Positions 1 to 14,758 of a DNA stretch of 64,000 bases are shown piece after piece (position 1 is the stretch's first letter; each line of letters begins with the position of its first letter). A model generated the notes under the pieces. The model saw nothing but the letters and a program-made list of their open reading frames with translations, had not been told where the DNA came from and did not search any database. A program made the position numbers and the translations under genes. Source of the stretch: Culex pipiens pallens (lineage: Eukaryota > Arthropoda > Insecta > Diptera > Culicidae); the NCBI RefSeq assembly GCF_016801865.2, contig NC_068939.1, positions 43,687,114 through 43,751,113 on the forward strand, in the 5' to 3' direction.

Positions 1-1313
1 AAAAATAGTGACCATGAGTGACCATTTCTATGAATATTTTTTTTGAAAAGTTCAGAAAATTTGCTATAAAATTGTCTAAGAGACATTGAAGATTGGACCT
101 CTGGTTGCTGAGATACAGAGGCTTAAAGAAAAAGAAACACGAAAATTGAAGTTTTCTAAGTCTCACCCAAACAGCCCACCATTTTCTAATGACGATATCT
201 CAGCAATTAATCGTCCGATTTTCAATGTTAATACTTCATGTATTCATGTATTTCACATTCGTGAAATTTTCCGATCCTTTCGAAAAAAATATTTTGAAAT
301 TTTTTAAATCAAGACTTACATTTTAAAAGGGCCAAATATTGAATATTACGCCTATTTAAAATGCTAGTCTAGATTTAAAAATTTTCAAAATATTTTTTTC
401 GAAAAGATCGGAAAATTTCACGAATGTTTCATGTATTAACATTGAAAATCGGACGATTAATTGCTGAGATATCGTCATTAGAAAATGGTGGGCTGTTTGG
501 GTGAGATTTAGAAAACTTCAATTTTCGTGTTTCTTTTTCTTTAAGCCGCTGTATCTCAGCAACCAGAGGTCCAATCTTCAATGTCTCTTAGACAATTTTA
601 TAGCAAATTTTCTGAACTTTTCAAAAAAATATTTTTAGAAATGGTCACTCATGGTCACTATTTTTAAAAATTGAAAAACTGCAAATATTTCGCTAAAATC
701 AAACTTTCGGTGGCTATATCTTGAAAACGGAGCCCTTAATCAAAAAATCTGTAAAGTACTTTTCGATTGCAAATTCAATTTTGCATTAAAAAATTATGTC
801 AAACTTGTTTTTGCATGAAACTTCGATTTTTTACAAAAATCACTATTTTTTCAAAAAATCATAACTCGGCGGCAGATTTTTTGACCATGTTTCTCTATGG
901 CTCAAAAGTTGCGGATTTTTGTCCCCTAAAACATATCAAAAAATCTCGAAAATCAAAAAATACGTATTTTGGGAAATTGAGTTTTAGTGAAAAAAAAGTT
1001 GATAAAAAAATCTGCAAATTTATTTTTCCGTGTACCTATTTTTTTCTCAAAAGTCCTCAACAATACCTACAACTTTGCCGAAGACACCAAATTGATCAGA
1101 AAATTTACTCAAAAGTTACAGCTGTTTGAATATTTACATACCATTTTTGTATGGACAGCAGCCAAAATTGTATGGAGACTTGTATGGGTGAACCAATGAC
1201 GCAAAATAGCTTATTTGGTCATAGGGAAGGCCCCCACAAAGTTTGAGTCAAATCAAAAAATACAAAAAATAAAAATGGTCGAAATCGGCCGATTTCGTAG
1301 AGAGTTGCTCATC
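1..1313. repeat. Large palindromic (foldback) element, copy A, partial
   Basis: The first ~300 bases are repeated in reverse complement at about 360-665, so the DNA folds on itself around position ~330. The right arm continues to 1313, where it ends in GTAGAGAGTTGCTC. The same sequence recurs at 25936-28243, where both arms are complete. The left end of this copy lies outside the window. No coding capacity is evident: the short open frames are shared by both copies but are AT-rich and resemble no protein I know. I infer a non-autonomous DNA element of the long-TIR type. Confidence 0.8.
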
Positions 1314-4300
1314 TGATTGATTGAGTTTTCCGGTAAAAATACTATCGAGACTTAAAAATCGAGTCTGTCATATTGAAATTGCCAAAAACCATAAAAAACC
1401 TATTTTTTATTTTTAAAACCGTTGTAACTTCACAAGGATTGGACTTAGGACAATGGTCAATATGGAGACTTTTATGTAAAATTGTCGTGTTCGGATTTTG
1501 AAAACTTTGATGTTTAGAGCACTTTTGAAAAAAAAAAACAGTTTCAGTAAATGATTTTTGATTCGATGCAACGGCTTCGAGATACAGCAATATTTAAATT
1601 ACGAAATATATAAATATTTGAAACACTTACGCCCTTCTCAAATGTCATTATCGAGTGAAAATGGCGCCATATACACAAAAATGGCTTATATATGCCTAGG
1701 AAAACATGTCTACAAAGTTTCATTGAAATCGGAGAGGGTCGAGAAAAAAGTACCTAAAAGTTACTGTTTTGGGCTGGAATTGCTCTTTATAAATTTCAGG
1801 TATCATAACTTCAGTAATTTAGAAAGCATTTTGTGATACCCTAGCTTCCAAAATTTTAAAAGGTAGACCTAAAATTCAAAATTAAGATTTTTTTTTATTT
1901 TTTCTGCATCCCCTTTGATTTGACCAGAGCCGAGGGACAAAAACTTTGAATAATATTTGTAACAGCTTTTAATTGAAAAATATCATTTTCTATGCGAAAT
2001 TGTATTTACTAATTTTTTTTTCGGAAATTCCAGAATTTATACTAAATTATTCTCGGGGAAATTAAACATGCGTATAATCTTGTTTTGTATTAAAAACAAT
2101 TATCAGTGACTTTGATAAAGGATGAGTAATCGTGTTTGTTTATTTGGCTCTAACTTTGCATATACATTTGGTTTTTAATGTTTTTTGAAGCAATTCAATA
2201 AAAAATCAGATTTTATCGAAAAATATCTTGAAGAACTATTTCAGGTGGATACCACTTGGAAACGGTCCTTTACTGTTTACTGTGCTGTTTACTGATTTCC
2301 ATTTGAAGAAAAGCCAAACCATTTTTTGAAGCAAAATTTCGATATTTTGCTCAAAATTATCGGTTTCATAATTCAGAACCTGAGCAAACATATTGATCAG
2401 TTTGTACCAATGCACAGTGGTCCGAAAGTGAAATCCAGCGCGACAAAATTGATAGCGGCCACACGTTAAGATTTAGAGCTTTGGTGTCTTCCGGACAAAT
2501 GATCAGGGTCAATAGGGGCATCTTTTGGTATGGTGGACATTGGGGTGGTCCAAATTTTAGGGTGGTTCAGAATTTTTATTTTAGCGGGATGACGAGTTAG
2601 CGCTTCGGTGTCTTCAGAAAAGTTGTAGGAAACACCATTTTGAGCAACTTTGCTGAAAAGCAACCGGGATATTTCTAGAGCCATTTTTGTAATTAAGGTT
2701 GAGGTGTTTATGAAAAAATAAGTTTTTTGAATTTATCAACTCAGGCTTATGTCGAAACGAGTTGATGTCTTCTAGACATTTGAAGAGCTTATAAAAACAC
2801 ACATTTATCTTCGAAGAGAGCGAATATCAGACCTTTTGAACGAAAGTTATAGCCAAAATACGACGAAATAGACGCCATTTTGAAATGTGAAAATTATCTA
2901 GTGGTTGAAAAAGAAGAAACTAGTTTTAGCTCAAATATTTCAGGAATCAACAAAATATTTCAATTTTAGGTATTAGCCTATGGAACATTTATGCAAACAT
3001 GGGCAGTGAAGTGGTTTTAAATTTGGAAGTGATTTTGAAATTTGAAAATTTTAAATCCAAGATATTGGCCAAAATGGGGAAGGCTGGTCCATCACTAGGC
3101 TTAATTCTAAATTTGAGCTTATTCTGACCTCTCTAATCGCATGAAGTTTGTTTGGCAAAAATTGTGTACGGAGAAAAGTAACTGCTTTACTTTTTTAACC
3201 TGTGGAGGGCGCCATAGTTATCTGATTCTAACAATTTCTCAGTTGTAGAACCTTCATTAAATTTTGAAAAGTTTTCCCGAAGACACCATATTTTTAGGAT
3301 TTTTTGCTTCCGAAAATGACCAAATTCAAATTTGGGATTCAGCCTATATAGTGTTGGGTCAATCTTTGATTTCAGGGGGCAGCCTTGAGGAAGCTCGGAT
3401 TTTGACCACCCTACTGTACATCATTACTATTACAGTTAAGTACGTTTGAATTAACATAATTTAGAAAATTGCAAATTTACCCCACTCACGAAACTTGTCT
3501 ATTTTCGCGTTTTTTTCTATAAAGAATTCATAGCGGTTCCCATTGTCTTGCACAGTTTTAGCGCTGTCTCGCAAGTGTAGTTGAAGGTAGAAATTTTCCT
3601 CATGTGAGAAAAAAAAGCACGTCATCCTTTGGTCTCGCGAAAAGGATCCTTCCCCCCTGGGCGCAAGTGTCCCGCGGAGTTTACCTCGGAAATTTATCTG
3701 TATCACCTGGAATGGAACTACTTTTTTTGGGTGTGCTTACCGTGCTTTGAGTAGCTTTTGGATTCGAATTTTAGTTGTTGTACTTTTATTTTTTTTCGAG
3801 AAATTCTGAACTTGTTTTACAATACAATTTTTGATTGACTTCACCTTCTTTTATTGATATTTCAAATTTGCCTACTTTAACGTTCGCAAAAAAGTGTGTG
3901 CGTTCTTGGCAAGGTTCTAGCTGCAAGTGTTTCTTGCCTAAATCACACAAAAACTCATGTCCTCAAAGGAACAGCATTCAGCAAGAACGATTGCATCCTT
4001 GAGGAAACTTTATGACCTGGAATGTAATTTTTACCTGCTTTTGCTGACAAGCGTTTGAGCGTGTGCCAACTAGGATAGTTACAAATCGTTACGAAAGAAA
4101 ATGTACCAGGTTCTTTTAGGAATCTTTTTTTTTTTTTCAAATAAGATATTTTGTTTTAATTTAAGTTTAATATGACATCAACTCACGGAAAAATAACAAA
4201 ACTTTTCCCGGCTTTTCAATTTATTTATGTTTTCGAGTGTGTCGTTGCCGTCGTTGCGCCCTTTCGAATTTGATCTTTTATTTTATTCAATTTTATTTAT

Positions 4301-4893
4301 GCGTGTTTTCATTTTTTATCGCTCACATTCGGCGTTTTATGAGTGTGTGTGACGCCACACACATCCATACCATATCAGAGGCTCCATCGGGCGTAAAACA
4401 GTCGGGCCAGTGTGTCGTCGTGCGTTATTGTTGAGCGGAATTGAGTGGATTTATCTGATTTTTTTTCACAGTATTGTGTTACCGGATATGGCGCGGCAAC
4501 AGTAAAACGGGTTATCTACTGAATTTTTGTGAAAGGGGATGAGAAGTAATCCATAATTGAATCGCGACAAGTGCTGTCAATTTTACTGGATGAAATAGGG
4601 GAAATATACCCATTTTAATCAAACTAAGCTGTTCGACCAATTCTCATCACTTTTGCCGTTTTCCGCTATAAAATCAACATTTCCAGATGTATCAACAATG
4701 AAGAGTTACTTGCTCACATTTATTTGAACTATTTATTACTTTGGAACATTCAAAAATACTTTATGAAAGCTGTAATTCATGATCAAAGTGCTGATAGGCC
4801 GATATTAGAAATAGGTTGAGAAAGGGTATAGTTCCCCTACTTGTTAGAATTTCGAGAGAAGAATGCAATAGCTTTTTTTACAATTTGAGGTAT
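1314..4893. other. Intergenic, AT-rich, with dispersed repeat fragments
   Basis: No gene is recognisable. Two segments belong to families seen elsewhere in the window. Positions 2410-2560 match the reverse complement of 19143-19292 (shared TTGATAGCGGCCACACGT). Positions 3270-3420 resemble 38775-39040 (shared TCTTTGATTTCAGGGG and a 'gaccaccctac' end). The remainder is low-complexity AT-rich sequence with no supported feature. Confidence 0.5.
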
Positions 4894-5043
4894 AGAGAGA
4901 AGAGAGAAGAGAGAAGAGAGAAGAGAGAAGAGAGAAGAGAGAAGAGAGAAGAGAGAAGAGAGAAGAGAGAAGAGAGAAGAGAGAAGAGAGAAGAGAGAAG
5001 AGAGAAGAGAGAAGAGAGAAGAGAGAAGAGAGAAGAGAGAAGA
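4894..5043. repeat. Satellite of 7-bp unit (GAGAGAA)n
   Basis: About 21 uninterrupted copies of a purine-only heptamer. Because 7 is not a multiple of 3, all three frames stay open as the same peptide repeat. This gives an artefactual Arg/Glu/Lys-rich frame on the plus strand and a Ser/Leu/Phe one on the minus strand. No sign of a real gene. Confidence 0.95.
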
Positions 5044-6311
5044 CGATGTGAAAACATTTTTTCCATTGATATTCCGCCTGATTTTTTTTGTAAGATTGTT
5101 TTGATTGCTTGTTTTCGAATTTTAAACTCAATTTACTTTTTCGCCTACAAAACTCAATTTATTCAATGGTCGTCCATCTTTTCGCTTTTTGTTACTCTGT
5201 CCATGTGCAAGGATATTTTATGTTTTCTCATACAAACATACACAATCACAAATACAAACACACCAGATCGTGAAATTAAATTGACTGGCGTCGTCTCGAC
5301 TTGTTGGATGCTGTCTTGTATTTATATGTTGCTGTTGAGTTGCGGATGATTCCACTATAAGTTTTTTTTTTTACTCTTTCCATTTTTTCTGCAGAATGTG
5401 TCCTCACATGTGAGTCGCTTTATAGTTGGTATATGTGTAATCCACGCTCCACAGGATAAACGGAGCTACTAAAATTGCATGCGATGGGGCAGATATGGGA
5501 AAAAATATAAAGTAAAACACTGCTGCTGCTGCAAAGTATGATACGTATCGGGGCAAGTGTGTGTTGTGGCGCGTGCCCTGCCAGTAAATGGCCAGTAATA
5601 TGGCCGGAGAATACACCAGTCATGAGCCAATTGTGTCAGATGTCACCGGTTACCGAATGGTGGTGTAATTTTAAAGATCGTTTCATCCGACAAGCATGAA
5701 AATGTCCGTTTCAGTAGCGTGAATAAACTGGAACTCTTTTGAAAAATATAAATAAATTGAAATAAATGAATAAAAAACTTTTATTAATTTCATTTAAAAA
5801 AATCTACAAAAAGCAATGAAAACGCATAACTTTAGCAGAAGCTTTGCACAAAAAAAGACACCCGAGACTTATTGCGTTCGACTGGGGAAAAATGTGGCCC
5901 TGGCCATAACTCATCGTCTCGGAAAAGCCACACACGACTTGCAAATGGCCCTCCCCGGAAAATGCATTATGATTTGGAAGCCTTTCAATAGGACCATTTC
6001 CCAGAAGAAGATTCTCGGAGGTTTCTAATACTAAAAGTCCTGCTGCATCAACGAACACACACACACGCGCGTTCGGGACATTACAAGAAAGGACTGACTG
6101 CCGGTATCCCTCCCCAAAATGGGCCTGTCCAAATAAATTTTCCCTCCAGGGCCTTTGAAATGCACATTTCGGCACCACGTAGCAAGGACTGATGTGCTAT
6201 ATGGCTTTGCTTTACACTCGACTGCAGTTGCGGGAGCACTTTGCGGCCCTTGGATAAGTATGGTTTGGTTTGAGTTAAGAGTTGGAGTCACAGTCACAGT
6301 CACAGTCAAAA
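5044..6311. other. Intergenic or intronic sequence, no gene seen
   Basis: Mixed-composition DNA between two satellites. It includes a short (AC)n stretch near 6056-6066 and a CAGTCA-type repeat at 6290-6307 that may have seeded the adjacent hexamer array. No reading frame resembles a known protein. Confidence 0.5.
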
Positions 6312-8002
<1,691 letters not shown>

Positions 8003-8412
8003 AAAAGCAAAAAAGCAAAAAAGCAAAAAAGCAAAAAAGCAAAAAAGCAAAAAAGCAAAAAAGCAAAAAAGCAAAAAAGCAAAAAAGCAAAAAAGCAAAA
8101 AAAGCAAAAAAGCAAAAAAGCAAAAAAGCAAAAAAGCAAAAAAGCAAAAAAGCAAAAAAGCAAAAAAGCAAAAAAGCAAAAAAGCAAAAAAGCAAAAAAG
8201 CAAAAAAGCAAAAAAGCAAAAAAGCAAAAAAGCAAAAAAGCAAAAAAGCAAAAAAGCAAAAAAGCAAAAAAGCAAAAAAGCAAAAAAGCAAAAAAGCAAA
8301 AAAGCAAAAAAGCAAAAAAGCAAAAAAGCAAAAAAGCATAAAAGCAAAAAAGCAAAAAAGCAAAAAAGCAAAAAAGCAAAAAAGCAAAAAAGCAAAAAAG
8401 CAAAAAAGCAAA
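8003..8412. repeat. Satellite of 8-bp unit (AAAAAAGC)n
   Basis: About 51 octamer copies with only small deviations: one unit with an extra A near 8100, a GCATAAAA variant near 8336, and a poly-A run at the 3' end. All frames read as a Lys/Ala/Gln/Ser octapeptide or, on the minus strand, a Phe/Cys/Leu/Ala one. These are repeat artefacts, not proteins. Confidence 0.95.
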
Positions 8413-9544
8413 AAAAAAAAAAACTTCAAATTGAAGATGCACAAAAAAACGAACCAACCCCTTCAAAAGCAACTGGTAAACTTTTGCGCAAAATTTTCTC
8501 TATCAACAAAAGTTTTGCCCAAATTCGATTTGTTCCGGTGCTGGAGCGGAAACGGTTTGCGACTGCCACACAATCCGTTCCGTTCTCGATTCCAATCCCT
8601 CCCCGGAAAGGAAAGAATGCGCCGCGCCCGAAATCGGAGAGGACAAACTTTTGAATAATCGAATCAAACTTGGAAAATGAAAGTTCACGGAACGAATTTG
8701 TCCACCGCCGCCGGGAGGAATCCGCGGCGGAAGGGGACATCGAACCGGGGAAAAATAAGAAAAGCCACCACGTGGTGGTCTGCGCCAGGTGCCACGTGGC
8801 CGCCAGGTGGATAAATTGCGTACGGCGGACGATTTATCATTGTCAGGTGGTGTGGGTGGCTGTGTGAGTGTGTGGTTGGATTGTAAAATTGATTGCGATT
8901 TGATTTCGGGATCGGTTTTTTTTTTGCACTTTGTGCAGAAATTGAGAAAGACGGGATGGAAGCAAATTAACTGTTGCTTTTTCGATTGCAATTTTCAAAA
9001 GTTTTCCGATTGATGGATTTGATGTGAAAGGAAAGTTTCTGAATGAATGAAATTGTTGAATGGTGATGATACTACTTTTAAATGTGGATGGTTTGGTTGA
9101 TACATTTGGAAATACTACCCATACAGATAGGAGAGATTCAGTTTCAAAAAAGTAAACAAATATTACTTAAGTGACTGTAACAAGAGACAGGGTTGCCAGA
9201 TCTACAAACTTTTAAATTTGTTGGGAAGGTCTTCCCTTACTACTGGGTTGGATGATGGATCTGGACATAGTTATGAGATCTGGCTTTAAAAGAGTGCATA
9301 CATATTACTTAAGTGGTCAAAACTTGAGACAGGGTTGCCAGAAATAATTTTTAAATAATTATAATTTTGGTATTTTTTTTACGTTGCAAGTTGATGTTAA
9401 GGAATGATCTCAAGATCCAGATATTTCAATATTCGTAGATCTAATAAGAAATTGTGTTTTACAAAGAAAGACAATAACAATTGTAAGATCTAAATGTACA
9501 CAGAAAAAAATAATTATTTATTTTTGATAATATCTAATCCATGG
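8413..9544. other. Intergenic, with two dispersed 'GGGTTGCCAGA' monomers
   Basis: Positions 8500-8870 are GC-rich but not recognisably coding. Two related motifs, 'ACTTAAGTG...ACAGGGTTGCCAGA', lie at about 9166-9200 and 9305-9342, 142 bp apart. They resemble the reverse complement of the core of the 164-bp units found at 9930-10928, so they may be old solitary monomers of that family. Confidence 0.5.
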
Positions 9545-10928
9545 TTTTTGCCTTCCTCACCTTACTGAGGAAAGGCTATAAAATCACTCGAAAAATGAAC
9601 TTCTTTATTTGACCACCTAGACCCACCTTCACGTATACCTATCGACTCAGAATCATGTTCTGAGCAAATGTCTGTGTGGATGTGTGTAGGTGGGTGGACA
9701 AAAAAATTGTCACTCGATTATCTCCGGACTGGATGAACGGATTTTGACCGTATTAGTCTCATTCGATCCGTCTTGGGGTCCCATAGGTCTCTATTTAAAA
9801 TCAGCAAGTTTAGTTAAGTACTTCAAAAGTTATGCTAAAAAACGATCTTGACTACATTTCAGAAGATTGTAAAAAGGGTGGTTTTTGTAAGAAAGCCCGT
9901 CATGCTATACATTTTTAGAAAGGTATTGAAAAGACCTTTCCAACGAGCCCAAAACATTGAAGATCTGACAACCCTATCAAAAGTTATAAGCACTTAAGTG
10001 TTATTTATCCACTTTTTTGAGGCCGGATCTCATAAATTTTGATGAAAACGTTGTCCGGATCTACCATGCGACACATCGTTAGATGGGTAATCAAAAGACC
10101 TTTCCAATGATGCCAAAACATTGAAGATCTGACAACCCTATCAAAAGTTATAAGCACTTAAGTGTTATTTATCCACTTTTTTGAGGCCGGATCTCATAAA
10201 TTTTGATGAAAACGTTGTCCGGATCTACCATGCGACACATCGTTAGATGGGTAATCAAAAGACCTTTCCAATGATGCCAAAACATTGAAGATCTGACAAC
10301 CCTATCAAAAGTTATAAGCACTTAAGTGTTATTTATCCACTTTTTTGAGGCCGGATCTCATAAATTTTGATGAAAACGTTGTCCGGATCTACCATGCGAC
10401 ACATCGTTAGATGGGTAATCAAAAGACCTTTCCAATGATGCCAAAACATTGAAGATCTGACAACCCTATCAAAAGTTATAAGCACTTAAGTGTTATTTAT
10501 CCACTTTTTTGAGGCCGGATCTCATAAATTTTGATGAAAACGTTGTCCGGATCTACCATGCGACACATCGTTAGATGGGTAATCAAAAGACCTTTCCAAC
10601 GAGCCCAAAACATTGATGATCTGACAACCCTATCAAAAGCTATAAGCACTAAAGTGTTATGTATTCTTTTTGTTTAGGCCGGATCTCATAAATTTTGATG
10701 GAAACGTTGTCCGGATCTACCATGCGATACATCGTTAGATGGGTAATAAAAAGACCTTTCCAACGATGCCAAAACATTGAAGATCTGACAACCCTATTAC
10801 AAGTTAGGAGTACTTAAGTGTTAATCATCCACCTTTTCGAGGCCGGATCTCACATATTTTGATGGAAACGTTGTCCGGATCTATCAGACGACCCATCCTT
10901 GGGTGCGTAATCAAAAGTCCATCCCAAC
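9545..10928. mobile_element. 'GCCTTCCTCAC' element copy 1, 3'-truncated, with 164-bp tandem units
   Basis: It begins TTTTGCCTTCCTCACC, the same 5' end as the copy at 11973. The body then becomes an array of ~164-bp units from about 9927 to 10928: the AGATCT-type landmark recurs at 9961, 10125, 10289, 10453, 10617 and 10781, exactly 164 bp apart each time. The 3' end found in copy 2 (GTGAGGAAGGC) is absent, so this copy is truncated or interrupted near 10928. No coding potential. I infer a non-autonomous DNA element with an internal tandem array. Confidence 0.8.
10091..10582. repeat. Three apparently identical 164-bp tandem units
   Basis: The units starting TCAAAAGACC at 10091, 10255 and 10419 read the same base for base. 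The first unit (from ~9927) and the later ones (from 10583) have scattered substitutions, for example CAACGAGCCC in place of CAATGATGCC. Perfect identity in the middle of an otherwise diverged array points to recent unequal crossover or gene conversion. Confidence 0.85.
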
Positions 10929-11972
10929 GCTTTTTATTTTCTCGTTGGGCCGATATGGCCATCGAACCTAGCACACCATAATTTGACAACGGGACGGTAA
11001 GAAGGAATTTATTGAAATGATTACGCAATTACATTTTAAATGGTTTATTATTCACAAAGGGAACGTTTCTGGAGCAAAATGTTTTTTCCATTCCAGGCCC
11101 TAGTTGATGTCGCTTTCTTCGTTAGATAGCTACTGCTAATCCGGATACTGAGTATCACGTGCTTTAGCTGCTGCAACCGACGACTTCTGGTGAACATTCG
11201 GAGGCTTGCGATCGAGGACCTAAGTCGGTTTACAAATATTTGAGAAGTTGCAGCTGCTGACGCCGATTCTAGGGCCGGAACGGACATCGATACGGTGTGC
11301 AGGGCTAAGCATTTATGCTGCTTAAGTCGCGGTCACTATGCAGCATTGCGAAGATTCGGGCACTGGGCAACGTGTAAATGGGACGGCACAATTTTATCCG
11401 TCTGGGCCATTCAAGTTTGAGGTATCGTTTCATTTTTCACGCCAATCCTGTAAAAAATAAATCAAAATTATGTTTAGAAACCGGCAAACAACATATTTTT
11501 TATACTTACATAAATGAGAAAGAAAAGTTGTCTTCCACTTTGGAACCATTCTGAATAATTCATTTATTTTTAAGTTTTTTTCGCAGTTTTGTTTCACTTT
11601 TTGTCTCGTCTTAAGGAATTAAATTCAACGATGTAAACAACGGTAGGCTCAAAATATTCATCTGTCATTCTCCTGAACAACACCGAAGCTCTGACATTGA
11701 CAGTTGATTAAACTGTTATACAACTTTTTCCTGACAGTTAAAGGCTGCGTGCTTAATATGAGCGTCGTCCCGTGTAAGACCATCTCCACCGGGCGCGCGC
11801 AGTAAGGATTTGGAAGCGCTCCACCATCACTCATCCCCACACCGGTCGCTCACAAACGCGCTCATAAAATAGCAGCTCGACCCTCGGTGAACAGCGGGTG
11901 ACCAAATTTAGTCGCCCGCTAGTAGCGCGCACAAATATTTGACATCTGCTTGAAGTTAAAGGAAAATCAAGA
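10929..11972. other. Intergenic, no gene seen
   Basis: Separates the two 'GCCTTCCTCAC' elements. Contains a GC-richer block around 11050-11400 and 11760-11940. No frame resembles a known protein, and no repeat family shared with the rest of the window was recognised. Confidence 0.4.
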
Positions 11973-13024
11973 TTTTTGCCTTCCTCACCTTACTGAGGAA
12001 AGGCTATAAAATCACTCGAAAAATGAACTTCTTAATTCGACCTCGTAGACCCACCTTCACGTATACCTATCGACTCAGAATCATGTTCTGAGCAAATGTC
12101 TGTGTGTATGTGTGTAGGTGGGTGGACAAAAAAATTGTCACTCGATTATCTCCGGACTGGATGAACGGATTTTGACCGTATTAGTCTCATTCGATCCGTC
12201 TTGGGGTCCCATAGGTCTCTATATAAAATCAGCAAGTTTAGTTAAGTACTTCAAAAGTTATGCTAAAAAAACGATTTTGGCGTATGTCCGGAAGATTGTA
12301 AAAAGGGTGTTTTTTGCAAGAAACCCCCCCCCTGTTATACATTTTCAGAAAGGTATTAAAAAGACCTTTCCAATGAACTCAAAACATTGAAGATCTGACA
12401 ACCCTATCAAAAGTTATTAGCGCTTAAGTGCTATTTATACACTTTTTGGAGGCCGGATCTCAGATATTTCAATGAAAATGATATTCGGGTCCATCATGCG
12501 ACCCATCGTTAGTTAGATAATCAAAAGACCTTTCAAATGAGCCTAAAACATCAAGGATCTGACAACTCTATCAAAAGTTATTGGCACTTAAGTGTTATTT
12601 ATACACTTTTTGGAGGCCGGATCTCAGATATTTCAGTAAAAATTATGTCCAGGTCCATCATGCGACCCATCGTTAGTTAGACAATCAAAAGACCTTTCAA
12701 ATGAGCCTAATACATCGAGGATCTGAAAACCCTTTCAAAAGTTATTGGCACTTAAGTGTTATTTATACACTTTTTAGAGGTCGGATTTCAGATATTGTGT
12801 TAAAAATATTGTCTGAATCTTCCATGTGAACTATCGTTGGATAGGTTTTTTTTATCAGACCTTGCCGATGAGCCAGAAAAATTGAAGGTCTGCGAACCCT
12901 ATCAAAAGAAATGAGTAATAAAGTTGATTTGTTAAACATGTTAAGGGAATGTTGCTATTTTTACTGAATGTATTGACTTTATGAATGTGAGGAAGGCACC
13001 AACCACCTAAAGGTGGATTAAGTA
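11973..13024. mobile_element. 'GCCTTCCTCAC' element copy 2, complete
   Basis: The 5' end TTTTGCCTTCCTCACC and the 3' end ATGTGAGGAAGGCACC are inverted (GCCTTCCTCAC / GTGAGGAAGGC), and the element finishes with a small hairpin, CCACCTAAAGGTGG. Internal units recur at landmarks 12391, 12555, 12719 and 12886 (164, 164 and 167 bp apart), but they are diverged from each other, unlike the homogenised units of copy 1. The first ~400 bp are nearly identical to copy 1. No transposase is encoded. Confidence 0.8.
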
Positions 13025-14369
13025 ACGTTTTTCTAAATAAACGGACTTCCTTCCATTCTCGTTGGCAAAGAAATTTAAGAAGTTTCCCAAATAGAATGTC
13101 CTCAACAGTCCCCGAGGACGCCAACCCACAATTTCGTGGCCGCGAGAACTTTTCTCCGAAAACCGATACGTTTGAGTGCGTGCGTGTGTTTGTGTGCGTT
13201 CGTTTTATATGTCGGCCAGCATCCAGCAAACAAAAACACTTGAACTTTCCCGCCACTTTTCCGTCGTCTCACTTTGCACGCCCCACACTTTGCGGGCGAG
13301 AAACATGATGGCTGGGTAAATTTGATTATGCTGCCCCAGAGTTTTGCTCGCCTTTTCTTTACTCTTGGCCGGGGGTTTTTTTATAGTAGTTTGCTCGCTC
13401 TTGTGATGAACTTCAGTTCCACGAGAAGGGGTTTGGGGGTGGATCTCCCAGAGCCAGCCAACAAACACATGTCACTCGGTGCGTGTTTTTACTCGAAAAA
13501 GAAGAAGAAGTTATTTTTGGTTTATTCTACATTTTACAATTGGCTAACACATTTGCAAAAAAAGTTCTGTTTTTTAAGTCAAAAGCTTTTACGTTATTCA
13601 ACTTTTGTTTCAAATTTGTTTACCTTTTTGTAGTTTACTGTTTCAAAAATGTAATATTTTTTATTATTTTTTTTTCAAATTTAAAATTTCAGTTAATCCT
13701 AAAAATTGCTGCCAATTTTCACCACTCTAACCTCAACCGTAAGAGTTTAGGTGGCTTGACGCGCAAGGACACATTGCTGACAGGGCGAGTGTGGGTGGTG
13801 GGAGGGGTTCGGAGAGTGTGCTCGAGGGTGTGCTGAGCTGCACAATTGGGGACTCAATTCTCGACATTTGTTTGATGCCGCCCGAGCAGCAACCGAGCAT
13901 TTATGTTTATGTGAATGTTGTTTTGTTTTGCTTTTGTTCTGTTGTGTGTTTGGTGTTTGGCTCAAATGTTTGCGTTGCCTTTTATGTGTGTGTGTGTGTG
14001 TGGGAATTGCTTTTCTTAGCACAACTTCCGTTTTCTTTGACCGAATGTCCTGTGTGTGCCGTTTGCTTTTGATGGTGGTGGATATCCTTTTGTTTTGTGT
14101 GTGAAACAACCTCTTTTTCCAAGGGCCATTTTTCCCCTTGAGGCGGTAAGATGTGTGTTTGTCCTGGGGGAGCACTTGTTGAAGTTCTACAATTTCAACA
14201 GCACACATCAACAAAAAACACACACAACATAACAACATAACTGTTTGAACCACACTCGATGTGACATCGAAATGTCAATGGATATCAGTGGCAAACAAGA
14301 CTCGAATGTGAACTTTAAAATGTCTTAAAGAAGCTGGTATTTTCTTATTTTCTTAATTTGTTTGTATTT
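13025..14369. other. Intergenic or intronic, no gene assigned
   Basis: Mixed GC and T-rich blocks with several (TG)n-like runs (13983-14001). Overlapping open frames occur on both strands but none looks like a protein family. No supported promoter, splice or poly(A) arrangement. Confidence 0.4.
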
Positions 14370-14758
14370 GTATTTTTGTATTTTTGTATTTTTGTATTTT
14401 TGTATTTTTGTATTTTTGTATTTTTGTATTTTTGTATTTTTGTATTTTTGTATTTTTGTATTTTTGTATTTTTGTATTTTTGTATTTTTGTATTTTTGTA
14501 TTTTTGTATTTTTGTATTTTTGTATTTTTGTATTTTTGTATTTTTGTATTTTTGTATTTTTGTATTTTTGTATTTTTGTATTTTTGTATTTTTGTATTTT
14601 TGTATTTTTGTATTTTTGTATTTTTGTATTTTTGTATTTTTGTATTTTTGTATTTTTGTATTTTTGTATTTTTGTATTTTTGTATTTTTGTATTTTTGTA
14701 TTTTTGTATTTTTGTATTTTTGTATTTTTGTATTTTTGTATTTTTGTATTTTTGTATT
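14370..14758. repeat. Satellite of 8-bp unit (TTTTTGTA)n
   Basis: About 48 uninterrupted octamers after an imperfect lead-in (TTTGTATTTGTA). The open frames read as Phe/Leu/Tyr/Cys/Ile/Val repeats on plus and Lys/Tyr/Asn/Thr/Ile/Gln repeats on minus. Both are artefacts. Confidence 0.95.

Noticed and set aside
4816..5349. Arg/Glu-rich 177-codon frame
   Set aside because: Translation of the (GAGAGAA)n array plus unrelated flanks.
8503..8991. Minus-strand 162-codon frame in a GC-rich block
   Set aside because: Low-complexity Pro/Arg-rich, no motif, overlapping open frames on the other strand.
10091..10582. CRISPR-like array
   Set aside because: Units are contiguous 164-bp tandem repeats with no spacers, in an insect genome.
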